Below, piece after piece: positions 1-10,500 of a stretch of DNA of 64,000 nt. Positions within the stretch are counted from its first letter, which is position 1. Every line of letters begins with the position of its first letter. This DNA is from Eriocheir sinensis (lineage: Eukaryota > Arthropoda > Malacostraca > Decapoda > Varunidae): NCBI RefSeq assembly GCF_024679095.1, contig NW_026112166.1, positions 79,501-143,500 on the forward strand, read 5' to 3'. A program made the position numbers and the translations under genes. Below the pieces are notes generated by a model that saw only the letters and a list, made by a program, of their open reading frames with translations, made no database searches and was not told where the DNA came from.

Positions 1-218
1 GCGCCATCTTGCATTGGCTCATGCTGCCCTCCCGGAGCTCATCTTTAATCCTAGAATCTAGAGTCCGGGTTGATAGGTGGTCTTCTGGACAGCATGTGGG
101 TAGTTTTAAGCCACTCGGCGGCGGCTGAAAAATCCCAGCTTGGTGGCACCGGGCGGGGATTGAACTCGTGTCGTCCTGAACGCGGCGCCGTCAAGCTATC
201 CATTCAGCCACTGCCTCC
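1..218 (-). mobile_element. tRNA-derived SINE, copy A (cut by window edge)
   Basis: Read on the minus strand, the head near 200-218 carries a box A-like GTGGCTGAATGG and, near 150-165, a box B-like GAGTTCAATCCCC. A body follows that is shared with copies near 8.7, 12.1 and 26.6 kb (landmarks: GGGATTTTTCAGCCG, CATGCTGTCCAGAAGACC, GGGCAGCATGAGCC). The 3' end lies beyond base 1. Pol III-type SINE is inferred from the boxes and from four copies sharing one layout. Confidence 0.8.
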
Positions 219-1142
219 CCTTAGTCTTCCTTAGTGTACTTACCGGCACTGTGTTTTCCATTTCAGAATGTTTATCCGTCAATCTCATCATATCGTTCCA
301 CATGGCCAAATCAGCTTAAAATGCCTGCTCTCATCACTTCACTGATCCTCTCATTTCCAAGTCTGCCTTATAATTCTTCACTTTCTGGGCATCTCTTACA
401 GGGGCACTGCATGTACACCTCACCTTGCACCTTTAACCCTTTCCTTGCGCGCGGGACGGGACGCGACTATCCCCTCAGGCGCAGTCAGGCAGCCCAATGG
501 GGGGTCTCTTTTAACCTCTGTATCTCAAAAACTATTCATCACAGCTAAAAACCAAAAACACCATTGGAAAGAGGAGGTCCAGATCTTTAGGAGTCGGTTA
601 TGTATGCCTCTCTTGCGAACATACATGCACGTTCAGGGAGTGTTGAATGTTGACACTTACGTCGGTGTGTGTGGGATGATCAGCCATATTGAGGGAACTG
701 CGGATATCTCTCCTTCGGATTCTGGCAAGGGAGTATTACCAACTGCAATATTTACAAGTATTTGGTCAAAGAATCAGTCAGGTGATAGGTGAAGCTATGC
801 AAAAATGTCGCTGTATTGGACAAGAACATCCACCAGTTACTAGTCCGTAGATTTGCCGCGCTGGGCTGATATGATTTTCCACCAAATTTAGTGGAGAACA
901 CACTCAATTGGCAATCCTGTGTTGTGAGAATTAGTGTTGGAACGCTCACACGCGGGAGATTTGAGTGCGCCTGGAGGTCACAGCGAGCGTTTAGCGCCAC
1001 CAGCAAATACGCTTAACGCTCCAGCCTCTTCACGTCATCGTTAATGGGCCAAATTTCACTACAGAACATTTCTCTCTACACAAGGAAAGCCATTTCATTG
1101 TTAATTATTTTCATCATGTATCTGATTGGTATGCTTAATGAC
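219..1142. other. No gene seen; unclassified intergenic or intronic DNA
   Basis: No frame here looks like protein and no splice-site pair frames one. A TTTAACCCTTTCCTTGCGCG block near 431-450 resembles the start of a TTAA-flanked element, but no matching right end was found. Confidence 0.5.
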
Positions 1143-1501
1143 ATAGTTGTACAAATGATCTAGACCATAATTAATCAATGAGCTAATAACTTGATTGTAC
1201 AAATGATCTAGACCATAATTAATCAATGAGCTAATAACTTGATTGTACAAATGATCTAGACCATAATTAATCAATGAGCTAATAACTTGATTGTACAAAT
1301 GATCTAGACCATAATTAATCAATGAGCTAATAACTTGATTGTACAAATGATCTAGACCATAATTAATCAATGAGCTAATAACTTGATTGTACAAATGATC
1401 TAGACCATAATTAATCAATGAGCTAATAACTTGATTGTACAAATGATCTAGACCATAATTAATCAATGAGCTAATAACTTGATTGTACAAATGATCTAGA
1501 C
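1143..1501. repeat. 48-bp satellite array, left part
   Basis: About seven and a half near-identical 48-bp units contain GATCTAGACCATAATTAATC and GAGCTAATAACTTG. The period divides by three, so an open frame crosses it; that frame is an artefact. The array stops abruptly at 1501 and resumes at 2164. Confidence 0.95.
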
Positions 1502-2163
1502 CAGGGGTATTCAATTAAAAGTCACTGAGGTCCAGTTCTTAAAATTTCCCCCAAGTAAAAGGTCCGAACGGAAGTCCAGCTTGTGTCTTATAGCCGTTCC
1601 CTATGTCGACATTTTCATATGGATTCAACAGTATTTATTGTCTATTTTCAATGCAGGAAATGTTTAACAGAGTGCACAGCTAGCTCTTTTGCCCTAAATA
1701 AAAGTAGTCCCAGGCAAATAAATTTAAGGCCTTTATTTCAGATTAAAGAAAACAGAAATCTCAGAATAAAATAAATTGCGAGCAGAGCCAAAAAACCCTT
1801 TTTTCTCTTAAATTAATGAGGTCTCACCCCCACCCCCACACTATACACTGCCCGCGTGTCGCCTGCTGGCTGCCACCGTCCACCACCTCGTCACCATGGT
1901 GAAAGGTGCATGCCACCCAGATACCCACCACGCCCTTTGGTCATACCTGCCACCCTGCATATTAGCTTGACCTTCCTACTGCAGGAAATTGAGAGTGTTC
2001 ACGCTCTCACTGGCCTGTTGACACACGCCAGCGTTGCACGGCGCCCCGCCACCCGCCACACCCTCCCTCCCCGCTGTCACCCGGCCGCAGATTGGTCACG
2101 GGTCCGGACAGAACCATCGCTCGGTCCGGATCCGGACCGGGGTCCGCCATTTGGTGATGCCTG
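1502..2163. mobile_element. Non-autonomous hAT-like DNA transposon inside the 48-bp satellite
   Basis: The element starts CAGGGGTATTCAATTAAAAG and ends ATTTGGTGATGCCTG. It is flanked by the perfect 8-bp direct repeat ATCTAGAC at 1494-1501 and 2164-2171, and satellite units run on both sides. An 8-bp target duplication with CAGG termini is the hAT signature. The two ends pair only imperfectly. The 662-bp body has no transposase-like frame, so it depended on another element for movement. The right third is GC-rich, with repeated GGTCCGGA motifs. Confidence 0.85.
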
Positions 2164-2276
2164 ATCTAGACCATAATTAATCACTGTGCTAATAACTTGA
2201 TTGTACAAATGATCTAGACCATAATTAATCACTGTGCTAATAACTCGATTATACAAATGATCTAGACCATAATTCC
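2164..2276. repeat. 48-bp satellite array, right part
   Basis: Two and a fraction units continue the array after the hAT insertion. They read CACTGTGCTAATAAC where the left units read CAATGAGCTAATAAC, so the insertion sits near a boundary between unit variants. Confidence 0.9.
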
Positions 2277-2527
2277 CTTCATCTACATGTAATAGTAGCC
2301 GTATTGTATATATTACTTTGCATTATTAATTCGGAATACACTTCGTAGGTACAGCAGCTGATGGTTTTAAGTGGACATTCCTTCAAAGTAGCAGTGAAGT
2401 CAATCATGGGTTCCATCATGGCAAACATTCTCCAACGAAAACTCAACTGGGAAGGGAAGAAATGATGGAGAGCCAAGCAGATATGTAGTGCAGCGACGGC
2501 CTGATGAACGAGCCTCCCATAACCCAT

Positions 2528-2625
2528 TTAGCCAGTGGGGTACCTCTTTGGCTGACTCGGCAAGGAGTGTCTCTCCCGTCACGCTGGTCGCGGGTTCAAT
2601 CCCAGGCAGCCGGGGAATACCCTCA
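2528..2625 (+). repeat. tRNA-like SINE head
   Basis: A box A-like TTTGGCTGACTCGGCA is followed about 40 bases later by a box B-like GCGGGTTCAATCCCAGG. The sequence does not close into a clear cloverleaf acceptor stem, so it is a probable SINE head rather than a working tRNA gene. The rest of 2277-3037 is AT-rich with nothing else supported. Confidence 0.45.
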
Positions 2626-3037
2626 CTTTGTCTTGATTAATTTCTCGTGTTATTTCGATACACGCAGAGGACGTGTTGAGAAATAGGAAGGATAGAAAAT
2701 AAGCTCGTCGGGGCATTACAGATATGCACCTTGAAGATTAACTAAACATTGCCAACTGGTATTCAGCGTATAATATATGCAGTATATTTATGGTATTTTT
2801 TTTTATGAAATCTACATGATATTTGTTAAGTCATATTAGGTTATGTTAAAGTCTGAAATGTAATTGATACTATGATTATTTACCCTTTGAGATCAAGAGT
2901 ATATTTCAGGACCTAAAGAAAAGTTTGGAGCATATGCTATATAAGGCTATGTTGCTTATCTCCAGACCCCTGACCCCTCATGCCTGTGGTGGGAGAGAAC
3001 CCATTAACCTAACACAGATGCAAACCTGTGGCCTCCT

Positions 3038-3560
3038 AGAGCCATATTCTTAAACCTTTCAACGCCCAAGAACACAACTTTGACTACGCTTTCACGGGTA
3101 GTATAGGCATTTCCAGGGGTAGTTTTTAAACCTTTCACCGCCCAAGAGCGCAACTTTGACTACGCTTTCACGGGTAGTTTAGGCATTTCCAGGGGTAGTT
3201 TTTAAACCTTTCAATGCCCAAGAACACAACTTTGACTAGTCTTTCACGGGTAGTTTAGGCATTTCCAGGGGTAGTTTTTAAACCTTTCAACGCCCAAGAG
3301 CGCAACTTTGACTACGCTTTCACGGGTAGTATAGGCATTTCCAGGGGTAGTTTTTAAACCTTTCACCGCCCAAGAGCGCAACTTTGACTACGCTTTCACG
3401 GGTAGTTTAGGCATTTCCAGGGGTAGTTCTTTGACCCTGGTGGTAGTGTGACAAAGCTTCTGTAACATGAACGTGGAAATAACATTAATCACAACGCTAT
3501 TGGTATCCTTTTCGGTCTTTGGAAATAGCTGATGTGAGGCGGGAGCGTCTGAAAATACCG
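3038..3560. mobile_element. Dispersed MITE (GGCCATATTCTTAAAC family) with internal 75-bp tandem repeats
   Basis: One end reads GCCATATTCTTAAACC; the other is the GAAATAGCTGATGTGAGGCG and CTGAAAATACCGGCC side of the same family seen near 7.6, 30.4, 34.4 and 35.7 kb. About five 75-bp units with CGCCCAAGAGCGCAACTTTG and GGCATTTCCAGGGGTAG sit inside, where single copies have one unit. No coding capacity. Confidence 0.65.
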
Positions 3561-4350
3561 GCCCTGGATGTCACACCTGTATGCCGACCACTCAGCCACC
3601 CCCAGAGCCGCCATACTGAGAGCCTCTGATTCAGGCTTGGAGTGCAAACAAACTGTGCTAAGCCATTGGCAAGACATTGGGTCAACTACTTAGTGTTGGA
3701 CGGTCAATTCATGGCTAACATAGTCTTTGCCACTATGCTAGTACTGGCGTGATGCCCGGTGGATACTGAATGAGAATCTGGAGCAGTAATGGAACAATGT
3801 AAGTCTATATATACCAAGTCAAGTCACTCTGCTTCAAAACTGCGACTGGTACGCGCAGGAGGCGGTTTTGGGGCGGAGCAGCGGGATGACGTCACGTGGA
3901 GCCAAAAAAATAAATAAACTAAAATACCCGCCAGTTCAGGGGTGACTAAAGTTGGGGCCGTATGTGCACTCTGGATGTGCATTCTCGCCTCCTTTCACAG
4001 CGCGTTCAAGCAAGCCACTGACGAAAAAATATGTCTTTTTATTGTACTATTGCATGACTGTAATTCCAATGCCTACAAACGGCGGTGTGGGGTGTGAGGG
4101 AGGGCATGTTGAAGTGACTGATTTAAATTAGTCCGCCTTTCCTCGTTTTCTCTAAATCCCTGTTTCTACATTCTCTAGTTTGGCTCCAAGCAGTGACATG
4201 CATAAACTACTACCGTGTCTCCTCCCACAAACCTGCGTATGACTTGACTCGCTGTATATAGACTTAGGAAACAACCCTCAACAACAAAACAACAATGAGA
4301 ACAACCACAACACAACTAGAACAAGAAAATACAACCAAAACAATATGAAC
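3561..4350. other. Intergenic or intronic; truncated SINE head at about 3565-3620 (minus)
   Basis: On the minus strand GGGGGTGGCTGAGTGGTCGG resembles box A of the window's SINEs, but no box B follows at the right distance. The remainder shows nothing supported. I looked for the next NAGLU exon here and did not find it. Confidence 0.4.
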
Positions 4351-4354
4351 TTAC

Positions 4355-4573
4355 CACGCAAGAAAAGCATATCCAGCAAAGTGGTCCTCTAATTCTTCAT
4401 CGGTTAACCCCAACTCCATGTAGACTTGTCGCCAGAGAGTTTCCTGACCCTCAAGTACCAGCGCCATGTTCACACCCATGAGAGCCATTAAGTCAATCTC
4501 TCTCTCCCAGCGATGCCATGTCCAGAAGGCGTAGGAGTAAGAGAACACACACGGGTTGTTGTAGTGTCGGTAC
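4355..4573 (-). CDS. NAGLU: NAGLU exon 5 (start of the TIM barrel)
   Basis: The acceptor TTAAACACAG precedes G-TAC-CGA-CAC and the donor is GCGTG|GTAAGTTC. The exon is 219 nt: one base completing Arg132, 72 codons, and two bases of Trp205. Residues YSYAFWTWHRWEREID correspond to the conserved SYSFVWWDWARWEREID of vertebrate NAGLU, and the exon ends at the conserved AFLAW. Family membership is unmistakable. Confidence 0.93.
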
Positions 4574-7500
4574 CTGTGTTTAAAAGTCATTAGAACATCA
4601 GGACAAGTATGGAAGTGACTGGGTGATGAATTGCTTGTGAGAATGTGTGAAAGTGATGGGTCATGTGATGGGTTGTGTTTTTATTGTGTTTTTTTTTGTG
4701 TGTAGCTGAAGGAACATTTTACATTTTTAGTGATTATATATTTCTATTAACTTTACATTTTTAGTCATTTTATATCTTTTATAGGAATTTATTGTAACAT
4801 GGAGCTCTAGCCACAAAGAATTTCAATTTCTATGCATTGCTATGTTGCAGACTGACAATAAAGTTATCTATCTATATATCTATCTATCTATGTAAAGAGT
4901 CTGCAAGAGGCTAGTTGGCCAATACAAGGAAGCTCCATGCTAGGGTTCAATGCATTCAAGCTAAGAATCATGTAAACAGAGTACTTGGTTTCATCTCGGG
5001 GAGCGTCAACAATAGGAGCGCTCAAGTCAGCCTCAAACTTTACTTAGCACTAGTTAGACCTCATCTTGATTATGCAGTTCAGTTCTGGTCCCCCTACTAT
5101 AGCATGGATATCAAGATGTTAGTCTGTACAGAGGAGGATGACAAAGATGATTCAGGGGGTGAGAAACTTGCAGTATGAGGATAGACTGAAACATTTAACC
5201 CGGTAGCAGTGATGGGCTAAATTTGTGGCTTTACTGTGTAGCAGCGACGGGCCAAATTTGTGGCTTTACTGTGTAGCAGCGACAGGCCAAATTTGTGGCT
5301 TTACCGTGTAGCAGCGACGGGCCAAATTTGTGGCTTTACCGTAGCCGCGACGGGCCAAATTTGTGGATTTACTGTATAGCAGCGACGGGCCAAATTTGTG
5401 GCTTTACTGTGTAGCAGCGACGGGCCAAATTTGTGGCTTTACTGTGTAGCAGCGACGGGCCAAATTTGTGGCTTTACTGTATAGTGATTTGGCCAAATTT
5501 GTGGCTTTACTGTGTAGCAGTGACGGGCCAAATTTGTGGCTTTACTGTGTAGCAGCGACGGGCCAAATTTGTGGCTTTACTGTGTAGCAGCGACGGGCCA
5601 AATTTGTGGCTTTACCGTGTAGCAGCGACGGGCCAAATTTGTGGCTTTACCGTGTAGCAGCGACGGGCCAAATTTGTGGCTTTACTGTGTAGCAGCGACG
5701 GGCCAAATTTGTGGCTTTACCGTGTAGCAGCAACGGGCCAAATTTGTGTCTTTACCGTGTAGCAGCGACGGGCCAAATTTGTGGCTTTACCGTGTAGCAG
5801 CGACGGGCCAAATTTGTGCCATGATATAAACCCCCAAAAATAGATGATACATAAACTGATCATAAATGCTTTGATATATATTATGAAATGGTTTGTGTGA
5901 GGGGTGATTTTTTCTCATTTTTCTCGCTTAGAGGGACCATTAAGAAACATGGTCCCCGCTGCTACCGGGTCAAATCTGCATTCTCTAGGAAGGCGAAGGT
6001 TACGGGGAGACCTGATCAAAGTTTATAAATGAATGAAGGGCTTTAATGAAGGGGATATTTGATTCACCTTACCGCACTATCCATGACTTTATCCAACCTC
6101 TTCTTGAATATCCTTATGGTATTGGCACTCACTACATGACTGCCAAGTCTGTTCCACTCATCCATGACTCTATTGGTAATCTGATTCTTGCCTATGTCTT
6201 TGTTGAATCTGAATTTAACTGAAGTCCATTGCTATGTGTCCTGTCTGGCTCTTTTAACAACCAAAACCCTATCAATATCACTTTTATTAACCCAGTAGCA
6301 GCGGGGATCATGTTTCTTAATGGTCCCTCTAAGCGAGAAAAATGAGAAAAAATCACCCCTCACACAAACCATTTCATAATATATATCAAAGCATTTGTGA
6401 TCAGATTATGTATCATCTATTTTGGGGGGTTTATATCATGGCACAAATTTGTCCTGTCGCTGCTACACGGTAAAGCCACAAATTTGGCCCATCGCTGCTA
6501 CACGGTAAAGCCACAAATTTGGCCCGTTGCTTACTACGGTAAAAGCCACAAATTTGGCCCTTATCTGCTACACGGTAAAGCCACAAATTTGGCCCGTCGC
6601 TGCTACACGGTAAAGCCACAAATTTGGCCCGTCGCTGCTACACGGTAAAGCCACAAATTTGGCCCGTCGCTGCTACACGGTAAAGCCACAAATTTGTCCC
6701 GTCGCTGCTACACGGCAAAGCCACAAATTTGGCCCGTCACTGCTACACGGTAAAGCCACAAATTTGGCCCGTCACTGCTACACGGTAAAGCCACAAATTT
6801 GGCCCGTCACTGTTACACGGCAAAGCCACAAATTTGGCCCGTCGCTGCTACTGGGTTAAGCAAATCTCACGGAAGAGGAAGAAGAAGAAGAAGAAGAAAA
6901 TGAAGAAGTAAAACAGGCAAAACTAGAGGCAGAAAGTAAAAAAACAAAAAATATATAAATTAAGAAAAAAAATCATATGAATACCTGTGTAAGATCTGCT
7001 TTTCAATGATCCCTTTTGGCCAGACAGCTGGTAACCTTCCCAAGAGATCAGCCTCCCATGAGACCGAGGCATGACACATATACTTCAGAAAGGTCATCAC
7101 ACCCTGGGCCGCAGAAACACCACTTCCAGCCCACACTCGTACTGGCTGGCCCGCAACGCCTTCCCCAATAACCTGCAACAAGGAGGAAAAAGAGAGTTTG
7201 GTTTACTCGGCGCAACATCTGTGGTCATATGCCGGAGGGAGACAGAAGGGGAAGGTATTATAGAAGGGAACAGACCCCAGGAGACGGGACACAACCCCCG
7301 ATTAATACCTGGTACCCATTCACTGCTGGGTGGACAGGGGCGTAGGGTATCGGAAAAGCCGCTCAAATTTTTCCACTCCGCCCGGGAATCGAACCCAGGC
7401 TCTCTCGATTGTGAGCCGAGCGTGCTAACCACTGCACCACGAAGCCCCCTGCAACAAGGAGGTGAGTGTATTTTATTGAATATACTTGAAGACTTGATAT

Positions 7501-10500
7501 TAGACTACACAAACATATGAAAATTAAGGTTGATATTATGAGATACTTTTGGTTCTCACATCAGCTATTTCTAAAGGTCAGAGAGGGGGTCAGTCGGGTT
7601 CTAATGAGTGTTTCTTCAGGTTCACGGTACAGAGGAAGGGTCAAACTACCACCAGGGTCATAAAACTACCCCTGGAAATGCTCACAACTCCTACGAAAGC
7701 CTTGTCAAATATGTGTTCTTGGGCGCCAAAATGTTAGGTTCGTATATAAGACACTTTCACTTCTAACATCAACTATTTGTAAAGGTCAAAGAGGGGGTCA
7801 GTCAAGTTCTAATGAGTGTTTCTTTAGGTTCATGGTACAGGGGAAGGGTCAAACTACCACCAGGGTCATAAAACTGCCCCTGGAAACGCCCACAACTCCA
7901 ACGAAAGCCTTGTCAAATATGTGTTCTTGGGCGCCAAAATGTTAGGTTCGTATCATAAGACACTTTCGGTTCTAACATCAACTATTTCTAAAGGTCAAAG
8001 AGGGGGTCAGTCGGGTTCTAATGAGTGTTTCTTCAGGTTCACGGTACAGAGGAAGGGTCACACTACCACCAGGGTCATAAAACTACTCCTGGAAATGCTC
8101 ACAACTCCAACGAAAGCCTTGTCAAATATGTGTTCTTGGGCGCCAAAATGTTATGTTCGTATATAAGACACTTTCGCTTCTAACTTCAACTATTTCTAAA
8201 GGTCAAAGAGGGGGTCAGTCGAGTTCTAATGAGTGTTTCTTCAGGTTCACGGTACAGAAGAAGAGTCAAACTACCACCAGGGTCATAAAACTGCCCCTGG
8301 AAATGCTCACAACTCCTAGGAAAGCCTTGTCAAATGTGTGTTTCCTTAGGTTCACGGTACAGAGGAAGGGTCAAACTACCACCAGGGTCATAAAACTACC
8401 CCTGGAAATGCCCACAACTCCTACGAAAGTCTTGTCAAATATGTGAACTTGGGCGACGAAACATTTAGTAATACGACCCTAATATTCATTTCGAGGACAC
8501 ACACCAAGGAGTAAAAAAAAGTGTAAATATAAAAAAGAGAATGAATGAGGAGACAAAATTTTAATAAAGGAATTAATGGAGGAAGCAAAACTGGATAAAG
8601 AAGAAAATGCCAATGGAGGAAAAGGAATTTTATTTTTGGGGGGAGCAATGGACAGCAGAATAAAATAAGTGTTATATATAAGGAACAGAGAGTAGGTAGG
8701 TAGACACTTGGGTTGGGTAGGCGGTGGCTGAGTGGTAGCGTGCTGGGCCCACATTCCCCACGCTACCACCTGGGATTTTTCAGTCACCGCCGAGTGGCTT
8801 AAAACTACCCACATGCTGTCCTGAAGACCACCCATCAACCCGGACTCTAGCGGAAACCGTCCAAGTGAATCAAGGAGTTCCGGGGGGCAGCATAAGCCAA
8901 GAGAAGATGGCGCCACTATAAACACTTGGGCTAGGGCCGAATACCATCCAGGCCCCTCAAGCAATCCTACCAGCACTATAGGCTATGGGGATAAGCCACT
9001 TCTGGAGAGGCATATACAGGAGGCAAGGGGGGTATGCAAGCCTGTCAGTGACCCTCCCATGTCCTGGCTCTCCATTTCCCTATTGTCTCACTAAAGGGGC
9101 TGTTCCGTGGATCTTCAGTCAAACCACGATTTCCGCTGGTGTGGTTCTCAATTGTTTGTCGTTATTGCTGATGATGATGATGGTGAGTAATAACATCGTC
9201 CTTCAGTGAAATCTACCGTAGCTTTGGAAGATCGTGGACACGCCAGAAAACCTCGGAAATATGAGAACCACGCCAGCGGAAATCGTGGTTTGACTGAAGA
9301 TCCACGGAAAATTTGCCCAGTGTGATAGCCCCTTGACACCAGAGTAGTTCAGCATGCCCTCTAAAGTCAAATTCTCTTACTTCCGATACAATATTACATA
9401 CATGCAACACACCATTTCCTCAAAATTTATCTGAACTTATTCCGGCAAAAAAGAACTGCCTTAAAGTCCCCATCTGAGGAGTCCTGAAGAGAACCACAAA
9501 TGTCGTCTGGTCGGCCCACTCTTCTTCTGGTATCAAACTAAAAATGTTGATACCAGTGAAGGTCTTATCCGTCTCTCTGAACCATTTGTATCTATTGAAG
9601 GATAAAACGATTAGGAGGTTTTACAGTTGAAGCTCTGTGATGCATTATACACTGGGTTTTCGATATAGAGTTTGATATACGTGAATTCGCTCATATGTGA
9701 CTAACCTAAATGTGCCAAGTATTTGTTTTATGCGAGAAAACTTTGCTATTATGCGAGTATCGGCGCTGGTGTTACTGGTTGGTGAGGTATGGTGCGGCAG
9801 CGGGTGCAAGTGTTTTTCCGCACTTTCCTCGCCTATAATCAACCTCTTCCTCCGTCTGATCCTAAAGTTAATCCTCAGGTAGCTAATTATCAGCTTACGT
9901 CTGTACTAATGTGGTTTATTGTTGCTTTTGTGCTTTATTATTGTGAAACGGTGCCGGAATAAATAGAGGGTTTGAAAACGTGTCGTGGAACATAACCCCC
10001 TATGATTAATGGGATGGTAGGTTCGATATATATGAATTCACATTATGCGAGCTTTTTGCAGAACATAACCCTGGCATATAGAGAATACCTGGTGTACATA
10101 AAATTTTGGGGCATTAGCTCAAATTACTCAGGTATTTCTCCCCCAGGTGATCCAGTGAAGCTTGCCGTGAGAATGTATAGAAAGTATCGTCCACTGTTCA
10201 CGAAAAGAAAGCTAATGACAGTATATGAAGTTAGTTATGAAAGCTGAAGAATAAGGAAATTGGGAGGGATTAAACCATACACATTTGCCGGAGTAAATAG
10301 TTAGAGGGTTTGAAAATGGGGATGATGGGTTCGATATATATGAATTCACATTATGCGAGCTTTTTGCAGAACATAACCCTCACATATAACAAATACCTGG
10401 TGTACATAAAATTTTTGGGCATTAGTTCAAATTACTCAGGTATTTCTCCCCCAGGTGATCCAGTGAAGCTTGCCGGGAGAATGTATAACAAGTACCGTCC

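Noticed and set aside
1101..1514. 137-residue minus-strand frame with 16-residue repeats
   Set aside because: It is the 48-bp satellite read in a frame-preserving period; units extend beyond it and are broken by a hAT element.
2528..2625. Functional tRNA gene
   Set aside because: Boxes A and B are present but no paired acceptor stem or anticodon loop could be drawn; SINE head is more likely.
6397..6859. Frames with CYTVKPQIWPV repeats
   Set aside because: They are the 35-bp minisatellite of the piggyBac-like MITE and run into other frames with each unit.
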